Assembly (NCBI GenBank): GCA_963812915.1
Contig: CAWEXB010000013.1
Span: forward strand, 310,001-374,000
DNA: 64,000 nucleotides
Reading direction: 5' to 3'
From: JACVRW01 sp963812915
Lineage (GTDB): Bacteria > Actinomycetota > Thermoleophilia > Solirubrobacterales > Thermoleophilaceae
Part shown: positions 1 through 7,108 of the stretch, piece by piece
Layout: every line of letters starts with the position of its first letter
Numbering within the stretch: position 1 is the first letter of the stretch
The notes under the pieces: generated by a model
What the model was told of the DNA's origin: nothing
The model's input: the letters and a program-made list of their open reading frames with translations, nothing else
Databases searched by the model: none
Made by a program: the position numbers and the translations under genes

Positions 1-80
1 TACCAGATAGGCGCCGTAGCGCGGCTTCAGCGCGACCACGAGACCGGCCAGGATCTCGACCGCTCCCACGACGTATCGGC
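1..80 (-). pseudogene. DoxX-type membrane protein fragment (window edge)
   Basis: Read on the minus strand, these bases give an unbroken hydrophobic stretch containing RYVVGAVEILAG followed by a KPRYGAYLV turn, which resembles one transmembrane hairpin of DoxX-family proteins. Only about 26 residues are visible: one side runs off the window and the other ends abruptly where the reading frame of a plus-strand regulator begins. Family assignment rests on this short stretch only. It may be a fragment left by a deletion or one side of an assembly junction. Confidence 0.3.
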
Positions 81-544
81 GGCCCGAGGGCCGCGGCGGA
101 CCAGGCGCGGAACGTCCGGCCAAGCTCTATACCGCGCCCGAGATCGAGGTGTCGGTGTCGGTGCCCACCCGCGATTACGAGTTCGCCGCCCGCCTGCTCG
201 CCGAGGCGGCCGAGGCGGATCCGAGTGGGAAGACCCAAGCCGACCTGCACCTGGTCGCCACCCGCAGAGGACGCGAGCTGGGCGAGGGGCTACCCGGCGC
301 CGCCCTCGTCGAGACCCTGGCGAAGCGCGGGTACGAACCCTTTGTCGACGAGGCCGGCGTGATCCGGCTCGCGAACTGCCCTTTCCATCGGCTCGCCGCG
401 GATCACCGCGACCTCGTCTGTGGCACGAACCAGGCTTACGTCGCAGGTCTCCTCGAGGGGCTGCACCGCGAGGACGTGACCGCCAAGCTCGAACCGGAAC
501 CCGGCCGCTGCTGCGTGGCCATCCGGGCTCGAACACAGCCTTGA
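80..544 (+). pseudogene. 5'-truncated ArsR/SufR-like (COG2345-type) transcriptional regulator
   Basis: The frame is open from about base 80 and reads as the linker and C-terminal part of an HTH regulator: a GPGAERPAKLY linker, a central region, then the typical CPFH...H..LVC..N cysteine/histidine motif near the end. In this family the N-terminal half is a winged helix-turn-helix. Here it is missing: the frame upstream meets stops at bases 8 and 17, and those bases read instead as a DoxX-like protein on the other strand. A GTG at 149 could start a short product without a DNA-binding domain. The stop is at 542-544. Probably non-functional or a product of a sequence junction. Confidence 0.5.
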
Positions 545-643
545 GCCGTCGTGAGGCCCGGCCGGGCACCGGCGTAGGCGTGCCCCACTGCGGCGCCGGA
601 TCGTCATGATGCCGTCCCTCGAAACCCGAGAAGGAGACCGACA

Positions 644-1471
644 GTGGGAGTACTTGACGGCAAGGCGGCGATCGTGACGGGGTCCGCCCGCGGAATCGGC
701 CGGGCCACCGCGGAGCTGCTCGCCGACCAGGGCGCCCGGGTGTTGATCAATGACCTCGACGGCGACGTGGCGGAGCAGGCCGCGTCCGAAATCGCCGGCG
801 AGACGACCGTCTTCGCGGGCGACCTAACGCAACGGGGCATCCCGGACCAGCTCGTCCAGAAGGCCGTCGACGAGTTCGGCCGGATCGACATCATCGTCAA
901 CAACGCCGGCTATACCTGGGACGGCGTGGCCCACAAGATGGCCGACGAGCAGTTCCAGGCGATGCTCGACATCCACACGGTCGTGCCCTTCCGGATCATC
1001 CGCGCCGCGGCCCCGCACATACGCGAGCCCGCCAAGGCGGAGCGCGAACAGGGCCAGGAGGTGTTCCGCAAGATCGTGAACGTGACCTCGGTCTCAGGCA
1101 CGATGGGCAACGCCGGGCAGGCGAACTACGCCGCCGGCAAGGCCGGCGTGGTGGGCCTGACGAAAACGCTCGCCAAGGAGTGGGGTCAGTTCAAGGTGAA
1201 CGTCAACGCCGTGGCGTTCGGGTTCGTCGAGACCCGCCTCACCGCCGCCAAGGAGGAGGGCGGAAAGATCGAGATGGAGGGCAGGGAGATCGCGCTGGGG
1301 ATCCCCGAGCAGATGCGCGCGATGGCGGCGGTAATGATTCCGCTCGGGCGCCCCGCCTCACCCGAGGAGGCCGCCGGCCCGGTCTTCTTCCTCTGCTCCC
1401 CCTGGTCGAACTTCGTGCACGGCCAGGTGCTGAACGCGACCGGCGGGCAGTTCGGCGGGATGTACATCTAA
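644..1471 (+). CDS. SDR-family oxidoreductase (FabG-like)
   Basis: A 275-residue NAD(P)-dependent short-chain dehydrogenase. Residues 12-19 form the glycine-rich cofactor motif TGSARGIG, NNAG lies at 86-89, and the catalytic set is a Ser near 149-151, Tyr162 and Lys166 in YAAGK. The length is slightly above the usual 245-260 because of an insertion around residues 125-140 and another before the C-terminus. The GTG start is supported by AAGGAG at 630-635. It is probably a ketoacyl or hydroxyacyl-CoA reductase; the substrate cannot be read from sequence. It stands alone between a truncated regulator and a convergent homogentisate operon. Confidence 0.88.
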   Translation: MGVLDGKAAIVTGSARGIGRATAELLADQGARVLINDLDGDVAEQAASEIAGETTVFAGDLTQRGIPDQLVQKAVDEFGRIDIIVNNAGYTWDGVAHKMADEQFQAMLDIHTVVPFRIIRAAAPHIREPAKAEREQGQEVFRKIVNVTSVSGTMGNAGQANYAAGKAGVVGLTKTLAKEWGQFKVNVNAVAFGFVETRLTAAKEEGGKIEMEGREIALGIPEQMRAMAAVMIPLGRPASPEEAAGPVFFLCSPWSNFVHGQVLNATGGQFGGMYI

Positions 1472-1477
1472 AGGATG

Positions 1478-1601
1478 CGCGGCCCCGGGGCCGCGGACAA
1501 CCCGCCACACAACGCCCCGCCGGAGAAGCGCGGCCGGTTGTGTGTCCCTGAGACGGAAAACCCTCCACGCAATCCCGTCGGCGGGACCTTTGGCGGGTTT
1601 T
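1478..1601. terminator. Hairpin-rich region between convergent genes
   Basis: The gap between the SDR gene and hmgA, whose ends face each other, holds several inverted repeats: an 18-base perfect palindrome at 1478-1495 (CGCGGCCCC and its complement), an 8-bp stem CACACAAC/GTTGTGTG at 1506-1513 and 1537-1544, and AAAACCC/GGGTTTT at 1557-1563 and 1595-1601. The last stem ends in a short T run. The position fits bidirectional termination; that role is inferred. Confidence 0.4.
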
Positions 1602-1696
1602 GCGCCACGGCCGCCCATTGCACGGGTACACCGCCCTACCCCGCCCAGGCGTGGACGGCGGGGAACACCCCCGCCTGAGCCGAACGCGCCCGGCCG

Positions 1697-2881
1697 CTAT
1701 GCGGTCGGCGCGGCTTCCTTGTCCGGGTTCCAGCTGTAGGCGTACTCCGGCTTGTCGCCCTCGGCCCAGAGCGTTCCCAGCCTCAGCGGGCGGAAGGTGT
1801 CCCACATCACCGCGAGCTCGTTCGTCGACTGCTTGCCGAGCGCCTTCTCGACCGCGCCCGGCTGCGGACCGTGCGGCAGCCCCGAGGGGTGCAGGGTGAG
1901 GCTGCCGACGTTCACGCCCTTGCGCGCCTCGTAGTTCCCGGCGGCGTAGAACATGACCTCCTCGGACTGGATGTTCGAGTGGTGGTAGGGCAGCGGCACC
2001 GCCTGGGGGTCCCAGTCGAGCATCCGCGGCGCGAACGTGCAGATCACGAAGTTCGGCCCCTGGAAGGTCTGGTGGGCAGGTGGCGGAAGGTGAAAGCGCC
2101 CCGCGCGCGGCTCGAAGTCGTCCGCGTTGAACGTGTACGGCCAGACGTAGCCGTCCCAGCCGACGACGTCGAACGGGTGCCGGTCGAGCAGGTAGTCCTG
2201 GTAGCCGTTGCGGACTCGCACGGTCACCGGGAACTCGCCTTGCTCGTCGTAGGTCTCGAGCTCCTGCGGCGCGTGGAAGTCCCGCTGCGAGAACGGCGCA
2301 TGTTCGAGCAGTTGCCCGTAGCGGTTGCGGTAGCGGTTCGGGGTCTCGATCTCGCCCGGGGTGTGGAAGCAGATCCAGAACTGCTCCTCTCCCTCGGGCA
2401 GGTCGAAGGCGTGCGTGGTCCCGCGCGGGATGACGAGGTAGTCGCGCTCCCGGAACGGGACGCGCCCGAACACCGTCCGCAGCTCGCCGCGGCCGCGGTG
2501 CACGAAGATGACCTCGTCACCCTCACCGTTGCGGTAGAAGCCGTCGAGCGGCTCGGTCGGCTTGCAGACCGAGACCTCGATGTCGTTGTTGAACATCAGG
2601 AGCCGGCGGCCGGACAGCGGGTCGCCGCCCGGCTCCATCGGGGCCATGTCCGCCAGCCGATGGACGTGGGCCTCCGGTACCCACTCGTCGCGCTCGATTG
2701 GGCGGAACTCCCCGACCTGGTCGAGCCGGCATGGGGAGTTGAGGTGCAGGAGGATGGTCTCGTTGCCCGAGAAGCCCTCGTAGCCGAGCACCTCCTCGAC
2801 GAGCAACGGTGTGCCCGAGCCGTCGCGGCGGACCTGGACGTGGCGCTTCGGCGGGACGTTTCCAAGCGAGGCGTAGCGCAT
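1697..2881 (-). CDS. hmgA: Homogentisate 1,2-dioxygenase
   Basis: A 394-residue cupin-fold Fe(II) dioxygenase that opens the ring of homogentisate to give maleylacetoacetate in tyrosine and phenylalanine breakdown. The iron ligands are visible with the spacing of the human enzyme: His301, Glu307 (six residues on) and His337 (thirty further), within YHHSNIQSEE and LPHGP. Length is in the range of the shorter bacterial members of the family. The ATG start lies 2 bp after the stop of hppD, so the two form an operon hppD-hmgA. The later enzymes, maleylacetoacetate isomerase and fumarylacetoacetase, are not in the window. Confidence 0.95.
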   Translation of the reverse strand: MRYASLGNVPPKRHVQVRRDGSGTPLLVEEVLGYEGFSGNETILLHLNSPCRLDQVGEFRPIERDEWVPEAHVHRLADMAPMEPGGDPLSGRRLLMFNNDIEVSVCKPTEPLDGFYRNGEGDEVIFVHRGRGELRTVFGRVPFRERDYLVIPRGTTHAFDLPEGEEQFWICFHTPGEIETPNRYRNRYGQLLEHAPFSQRDFHAPQELETYDEQGEFPVTVRVRNGYQDYLLDRHPFDVVGWDGYVWPYTFNADDFEPRAGRFHLPPPAHQTFQGPNFVICTFAPRMLDWDPQAVPLPYHHSNIQSEEVMFYAAGNYEARKGVNVGSLTLHPSGLPHGPQPGAVEKALGKQSTNELAVMWDTFRPLRLGTLWAEGDKPEYAYSWNPDKEAAPTA

Positions 2882-2883
2882 GT

Positions 2884-4026
2884 CTAGAGGTTTCCTCTCT
2901 TCTCCTGTTCGCGCTCGATGGCCTCGAACAGTGCCTTGAAGTTGCCCTCGCCGAAGCCGCGAGCGCCGTGCCGCTCGATGATCTCGAAGAAGACGGTCGG
3001 CCGGTCGCCGATCGGCTTCGTGAAGATCTGGAGCAGGTAGCCCTCGTCGTCGCGGTCGACCAGGATGCCGAGCCGGCGCAGGTCGTCGATCCGCTCGTCG
3101 ATCTCGCCGATTCGCTCCGGCACGTCGTCGTAGTACTCCTCGGGGATGTTCAGGAAATCGACGCCACGCTCGCGCAGCTGGGAGACGCAGCGCACGATGT
3201 CGCGCGTGGCCATCGCGATGTGCTGGGCGCCGGCTCCGTTGTAGTAGTCGATGTACTCGTCGATCTGCGACTTGCGCTTGCCCTCGGCGGGCTCGTTGAT
3301 CGGGAACTTGATGCGGCCGCTGCCGTCGGTCACCACCTTCGACATCAGCGCCGAGTACTCGGTGGAGATCGCCTCGTCCGAGAAGTGGATCATCTCCGTC
3401 ATGCCGAAGACCCGCTCGTAGTACTTGACCCACTCATTCATGTGGCCGAGCTCGACGTTCCCGACGATGTGGTCGATCGCCATCAGCAGCATCCCGTCGG
3501 GATCCTTGGGCGCCTTGCCCCGCGGCTCGTAGCCGGGAAGGAACGCTCCGCGGTAGTCGTCGCGCTGGACGAACAGGTGGAGCGTTTCGCCGTACGTCGC
3601 CACCGATGCCAGCTGCACCCGGCCATTCTCGTCCTCGGCCCAGTGCGGCGTGTGCACTCCGCGCGCCCCGTGCGCCACGGCGTGCTCGTAGGCGGCCGCC
3701 GCGTCGGGCACGCTCAGCGCGATCTTGTGCACGCCGTCGCCGTGCCGCCCGTGGTGGTCGCCGATCTCGTCGCCGCCTCGCAGCGTGCCGGTGAGCACGA
3801 GCCGGATCCGCCCCTGCTCGAGCACGTGCGAGCGGTGGTCGCGGCGGCCGGTCTCGAGCCCGGAGTAGGCGGTCTCGGTGAAGCCGAAGGCGTGGACGAA
3901 GTAGTAGGCGGCCTGAGCCGCATTGCCCGCATAGAACTCGACGTGGTCGATGCCGTGCACGGGCATCCGGTCGTGTTCGGGTACCGGCGGGGTGACCGTC
4001 CCCGGTGCGACCTGCTCGGTGGCCAT
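2884..4026 (-). CDS. hppD: 4-hydroxyphenylpyruvate dioxygenase
   Basis: A 380-residue two-domain VOC-fold enzyme converting 4-hydroxyphenylpyruvate to homogentisate. The C-terminal domain has the iron ligands His186 (AIDHIVGN), His269 (GAQHIAM) and Glu348 (FFEIIER), and the closing helix with GFGEGNFKALFE. It is the first gene of the hppD-hmgA operon, and the product is the substrate of the next enzyme. The start is the ATG at 4026, facing an Lrp/AsnC gene across 99 bp. An Lrp-type regulator divergent from hppD is a common arrangement and suggests control by an aromatic amino acid; no operator was identified. Confidence 0.95.
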   Translation of the reverse strand: MATEQVAPGTVTPPVPEHDRMPVHGIDHVEFYAGNAAQAAYYFVHAFGFTETAYSGLETGRRDHRSHVLEQGRIRLVLTGTLRGGDEIGDHHGRHGDGVHKIALSVPDAAAAYEHAVAHGARGVHTPHWAEDENGRVQLASVATYGETLHLFVQRDDYRGAFLPGYEPRGKAPKDPDGMLLMAIDHIVGNVELGHMNEWVKYYERVFGMTEMIHFSDEAISTEYSALMSKVVTDGSGRIKFPINEPAEGKRKSQIDEYIDYYNGAGAQHIAMATRDIVRCVSQLRERGVDFLNIPEEYYDDVPERIGEIDERIDDLRRLGILVDRDDEGYLLQIFTKPIGDRPTVFFEIIERHGARGFGEGNFKALFEAIEREQEKRGNL

Positions 4027-4125
4027 CTGGCTCCTCTCGTACTCTGTTGGCTACGTAAATGATTGCCGCACAAAGGCGCCGCTTCAACGCCGAAATGTTG
4101 CAGGAGTGAGAAACTTTAGGGCCAA
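4027..4125. promoter_or_regulatory. Divergent promoter region, hppD / Lrp regulator
   Basis: This 99-bp gap separates the start codons of hppD (minus) and the Lrp-like gene (plus) and should carry both promoters and any Lrp operator. It is noticeably richer in A/T than its surroundings, with GTAAATGATT and GAAATGTTG stretches. I see no long perfect inverted repeat and cannot place -35/-10 boxes with confidence. Confidence 0.4.
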
Positions 4126-4554
4126 ATGAACGACATCGACCGAAGAATCGTTGCGCTGCTGCGTCAGAATGCCCGCCGCTCGTTCAAGGACATCGGCGAG
4201 CACGTCCATCTGACCGCCCCGGCGGTGAAGCGGCGGGTGGACCGCCTCGAGCGCGACGGCGTGATCCGGGGCTACACGACGGTGGTCGATCCGCGCGCCT
4301 TCGGCTGGAACGCCGAGGCCTTCGTCGACATCTACTGCGAGGGCCACATGCCGGGTGAGGCGATCAAGCGCGGAGTGGAGGGCGAACCCGGCGTGGTGTC
4401 CGCGCACACGGTGGCGGGCGAGGCGAGCGCGCTGCTGCATGTGATGGCGGAGGACACCCAGGACCTGGAGTCCGCGCTCGAGCGCATCAGGGCGACCCCG
4501 GGCGTGACGCGCACTGTGACCGAGGTCGTGCTGTCCACCCTGTTTCAGCGCTGA
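4126..4554 (+). CDS. Lrp/AsnC-family transcriptional regulator
   Basis: A 142-residue regulator with an N-terminal winged HTH (DIDRRIVALLRQNAR, then LTAPAVKRRVDRLERDGVI as recognition region) and a C-terminal RAM-type effector domain from about residue 65. Length and layout are normal for single Lrp/AsnC proteins, which form octamers and bind amino acids. Divergent orientation to hppD-hmgA points to control of tyrosine catabolism. The ATG at 4126 begins directly with the conserved DxIDRRI segment, so the start is secure. Confidence 0.9.
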   Translation: MNDIDRRIVALLRQNARRSFKDIGEHVHLTAPAVKRRVDRLERDGVIRGYTTVVDPRAFGWNAEAFVDIYCEGHMPGEAIKRGVEGEPGVVSAHTVAGEASALLHVMAEDTQDLESALERIRATPGVTRTVTEVVLSTLFQR

Positions 4555-4656
4555 CGGGCCGGGGCCGGGCGGCTCAGCGCCAGCGGGTGCGCCGGGGCGT
4601 TCCCGGCGCTCCGCGCGCCGGGGGCCGCGGCCTCAGCTTCGGCGGCGCGCTGCCGC

Positions 4657-4938
4657 TCAGTCGCGGCCGCGGCGCGACGCGGGGCCTCCGACCCAGCCGC
4701 TGATGTCGAGCACGAAGGCTAGTCCGACGACGAACCACTCGAAGCCGGTGACCTCGTTCATCCCGGCGCTCCACATGCCGGCGTAGGCGAGCGTCGTCCA
4801 CGGGAGCAGGAAGAAGCCGAGCAATGGCAGCACCCAGCTGTCGAATGCATCGCTCAGCAGGTCGCTGAAGATCCAGATGAAGAACAGCGCCAGTCGCGGC
4901 GAGATGAGCGCGAGCAGGACGAGGAGGCACGGAATCAT
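4657..4938 (-). CDS. Small membrane protein, unknown function
   Basis: A 93-residue hydrophobic protein starting at the ATG at 4938. It has about three membrane segments: residues 2-20 (PCLLVLLALISPRLALFF), 35-55 (VLPLLGFFLLPWTTLAYAG) and 68-83 (FVVGLAFVLDISGWVGG), ending in an arginine-rich tail. I do not recognise a characterised family, though similar short Trp-rich membrane proteins are common in Actinomycetota. The frame could extend upstream by 25 residues, but that part reads as remnant DNA from another gene. It is convergent with the Lrp gene. Confidence 0.6.
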   Translation of the reverse strand: MIPCLLVLLALISPRLALFFIWIFSDLLSDAFDSWVLPLLGFFLLPWTTLAYAGMWSAGMNEVTGFEWFVVGLAFVLDISGWVGGPASRRGRD

Positions 4939-4949
4939 GGCTTCCGCCT

Positions 4950-5219
4950 GCGACCCGCGGTCGACGCCGGGAAGGCTACGAGCCAGGCGAACTCCTCTTC
5001 GGTTCCAAGGCACCCCAGCGGCACCGGTCCGGCCACCCCCTCACTACGGGTTTCGGGTACTTCGTGCGGCAGCCTACCGGTGTCGAAGGCGGCCGCGCCC
5101 ACGGCGGTAATCTGGGCCGGAGCGCGGCCGAGAGTCCGCCGCACAGCTCGAGACCGGCCGCCCGCCCGAGCCCGCGCCGCCGCCGGCGACGATCGCGACC
5201 TGACCCGGCAGGCAGATCG
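4950..5219 (-). pseudogene. Remnant of an SDR oxidoreductase (internal deletion)
   Basis: On the minus strand the first part reads LPGQVAIVAGGGAGSG, the cofactor-binding start of a short-chain dehydrogenase. After a frame change it reads ITAVGAAAFDTGRLPHEV and then LGTEEEFAWLVAFPAS, which match the C-terminal third of SDR proteins. The middle, including the Tyr-x3-Lys active site, is missing. There is no usable open frame joining the two parts. This is a decayed gene with a large internal deletion, lying in a stretch of about 380 bases that has no intact gene. Confidence 0.5.
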
Positions 5220-5283
5220 GTGCGAAGACATTGGAGGGATGGTGGCGGGCGGGCTAACGCGCCAGTGGCCGGCGGCGGCTTGG

Positions 5284-5297
5284 TTAGGGCACCCTAA
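5284..5297. promoter_or_regulatory. IdeR/DtxR-like iron box (TTAGG-N4-CCTAA)
   Basis: TTAGGGCACCCTAA is a perfect inverted repeat of 6-bp arms around CA. The pattern TTAGG-N4-CCTAA matches the core of the IdeR/DtxR iron-repressor operator. It lies 25 bp upstream of the GTG of a cysteine-rich small gene and about 250 bp past the end of a ferritin gene, a typical IdeR target. Ferritin's own upstream sequence has only a TTAGGC half site near 6055. Binding is inferred. Confidence 0.4.
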
Positions 5298-5321
5298 TCG
5301 ACCTGCTAGGCTGCCGCCGCC

Positions 5322-5525
5322 GTGGCCAGGACAAGCGCCGGGAAGTGCTGCAGGTCGACACCTCGGTGTCGCGACTGCCCGGTCCGCACGGCCGCCGAGC
5401 ACGAGTTCCTACGCTCGCTCGGCCTCGCCCCCGAGTCGTCGCTGCCGCCCCACCTCGAGGGCGTGCCGCCCTGCCTCCACAAGTACGAGCCGCTGCTGCG
5501 GCGGGCCTGGCTCGAGCGCGCCTAG
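5322..5525 (+). CDS. Small cysteine-rich protein
   Basis: A 67-residue protein starting at GTG 5322. It begins with a cysteine cluster, KCCRSTPRCRDCP, with four cysteines in the first 19 residues, and a fifth cysteine near residue 50 (VPPCLHKY). Such a cluster could bind zinc or an Fe-S centre. Short actinobacterial proteins with this K-C-C-x-C-x2-C start exist but I know no function. The IdeR-like box directly upstream and the ferritin gene on the other side suggest a link to iron. It is convergent with ferritin across 21 bp. Confidence 0.6.
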   Translation: MARTSAGKCCRSTPRCRDCPVRTAAEHEFLRSLGLAPESSLPPHLEGVPPCLHKYEPLLRRAWLERA

Positions 5526-5546
5526 TCTGCTCGGAGTCCGTGCAGC

Positions 5547-6047
5547 CTAGGAGTCCGAGCCGAGCGCGTCGCGGTCGCGGGCGAGGAACTCCTCGAGCAT
5601 CATCGGGTAGTCGCGCACCCGCTCCGCCACCTCCAGGAGCGCCTGCATGCTGGCCTCCTCCTCGACCTGCTCGTCGACGAACCACTGCATGAAGCTCTCG
5701 CTCGCGTAGTCGTTCGTCTCTCGCGCGATCTCGTAGAGCCGTGCGATCGAGATCGTCACCTTTTTCTCGTTCTGGAGCGCCAGCCGGATCGGCTCGACGT
5801 GGTCGGCGAAGGTGTCCTTGGGGGCGGGGATCTCCCCGAGTCGCAGGTCCGACCCCGTGTCGTTCAGGTAGTTCACCATCCGCATCGCGTGGCCGCGCTC
5901 CTCGTCGGCCTGCTCGAAGAAGAACTTCGCGAGGCGCGGGAAGGTGAGCCGGTCGTAGTACGCGCCCACGGCCGTGTACTGGTGGGCCGCGAGGAACTCG
6001 CTCCCGATCTGGTCGTTCAGCGCCTCGACAAACCGCTCGGATGGCAT
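5547..6047 (-). CDS. ftn: Ferritin (non-haem iron storage)
   Basis: A 166-residue four-helix ferritin. The ferroxidase residues are in place: Glu17 in helix A, Glu50 and His53 in DEERGHAMRM, Glu94 in LQNEKKV, and Gln127/Glu130 in helix D. The length and the N-terminal segment EALNDQIGSEFLAAHQY are typical of bacterial Ftn rather than bacterioferritin; no haem-ligand methionine at position 52 is evident. It stores iron as ferric mineral in the cytosol. The ATG at 6047 is clear. In Actinomycetota ferritin is commonly activated by IdeR; only a half site is seen upstream. Confidence 0.9.
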   Translation of the reverse strand: MPSERFVEALNDQIGSEFLAAHQYTAVGAYYDRLTFPRLAKFFFEQADEERGHAMRMVNYLNDTGSDLRLGEIPAPKDTFADHVEPIRLALQNEKKVTISIARLYEIARETNDYASESFMQWFVDEQVEEEASMQALLEVAERVRDYPMMLEEFLARDRDALGSDS

Positions 6048-6069
6048 GCGAGAAGCCTAAACGGTGCGC

Positions 6070-6202
6070 GCGCGGAAGCCCCGCTGTACACCGAACCGGA
6101 GCGCCTCGCGCTCGGCGGCTACGTGACCGAAGAGCGCGAGGAGGGCGGCCGCCGGCGCAAGCTCTGGGAGGATCTGGAGGCCGGATCCGAAATAGCCGGG
6201 TG
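6070..6202 (+). pseudogene. PadR-type regulator fragment
   Basis: The plus-strand frame reads PLYTEPERLALGGYVTEE, then REEGGRRRKLWEDLEAG, which resembles the wing and end of the winged-helix domain of PadR regulators (usual form: Y.EP.RL...GYV..E.E...GRRRK.Y..T..G). There is no start codon with a preceding helix-turn-helix and no C-terminal dimer helix; the frame simply ends at 6203. About 45 codons remain between the divergent ferritin and MBL genes. Assigned from this short match only. Confidence 0.35.
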
Positions 6203-7108
6203 ATGGCGACCGCCGCCGAGCCACGGCCCGCGGAGCTGCCCCTTCCCGGCGGCCGCGAGGGCGCCAGCGTACGCATACACCCGTTGATGACCGGGCGCAT
6301 GATCGGCCCCGAGGCGTGGTTCCTGCGCCGGGACGGCCGCCTGGCCTGGCGGCGGGCGCTCGGCCTGGGCATGACGAGGAGCGAGTGGCTCGAGTTCCCG
6401 GTGCCGGCCTTCCTCGTCGAGCACCCGCGCGCCGGCCCGGTGCTGATCGACACCGGCTTTCACCCCTCGGTCGCCGTGGAGCCGCGGAAGAACCTCGGGC
6501 CGGTCGCGCAGATCCTGTTCAAGGACGTACGGATGGAAGCGGAGCAGGCGGCGACGGCCCAGCTGCGGGCGAAGGGCGTCGAGCCTTCGCGGGTGAACGT
6601 GGTGGTGATGACCCACCTTCACGTCGATCATGCGAGTGCGATCTCCGAGTTCCCCGACGCCACCTTCGTCGTGAGCAGGGCCGAGTGGGCGGCCGCGACC
6701 AGCCAGGGCCAGCTCCACGGCTACGTGAGGCGCCAGTTCGACCACGCCTTCGACTACCGCCTGCTCGACTTCGAGGGCCCCGACGTCGAGTCGTTCGCGA
6801 GCTTCGGACGCTCCTTCGACCTCTTCGGCGACGGGAGCGTGCGCTGCGTGTACACGCCCGGCCACACGCTTGGTCACCAGTCGGTAGTGCTGCGCCTGCG
6901 GAGGCGCGAAGCGCTCGTCGCGGCCGACGCGGTCTACCTACGTCGCAACCTCGACGAGATGCGCCTCAGCCATCGCACCGCGGACGATCACCTGAGCGAG
7001 CGATCGCTGCGCGAGATCCGCCGGTACGCCCGCGACACGCCCGACGCGCTGATCATCCCGGGCCACGACTGGGACGCCTGGCAGGAGCTCGACGCAGTCT
7101 ACGAATGA
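6203..7108 (+). CDS. MBL-fold hydrolase, AHL-lactonase-like
   Basis: A 301-residue metallo-beta-lactamase-fold enzyme. Zinc-binding motifs are complete: HLHVDHAS (HxHxDH), a His in TPGHTLGHQS, an Asp in VAADAVYLR and a final His in IPGHDWD. The arrangement resembles N-acyl-homoserine lactonases and related lactone hydrolases, but the real substrate is unknown. The ATG at 6203 is chosen; a GTG three bases earlier is possible. Its last 10 bases overlap the convergent transglycosylase gene. Confidence 0.85.
   Translation: MATAAEPRPAELPLPGGREGASVRIHPLMTGRMIGPEAWFLRRDGRLAWRRALGLGMTRSEWLEFPVPAFLVEHPRAGPVLIDTGFHPSVAVEPRKNLGPVAQILFKDVRMEAEQAATAQLRAKGVEPSRVNVVVMTHLHVDHASAISEFPDATFVVSRAEWAAATSQGQLHGYVRRQFDHAFDYRLLDFEGPDVESFASFGRSFDLFGDGSVRCVYTPGHTLGHQSVVLRLRRREALVAADAVYLRRNLDEMRLSHRTADDHLSERSLREIRRYARDTPDALIIPGHDWDAWQELDAVYE

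Noticed and set aside
1871..4062. Plus-strand open frames opposite hmgA and hppD
   Set aside because: Val/Asp/Arg-rich shadow translations; the minus-strand enzymes have complete active sites.
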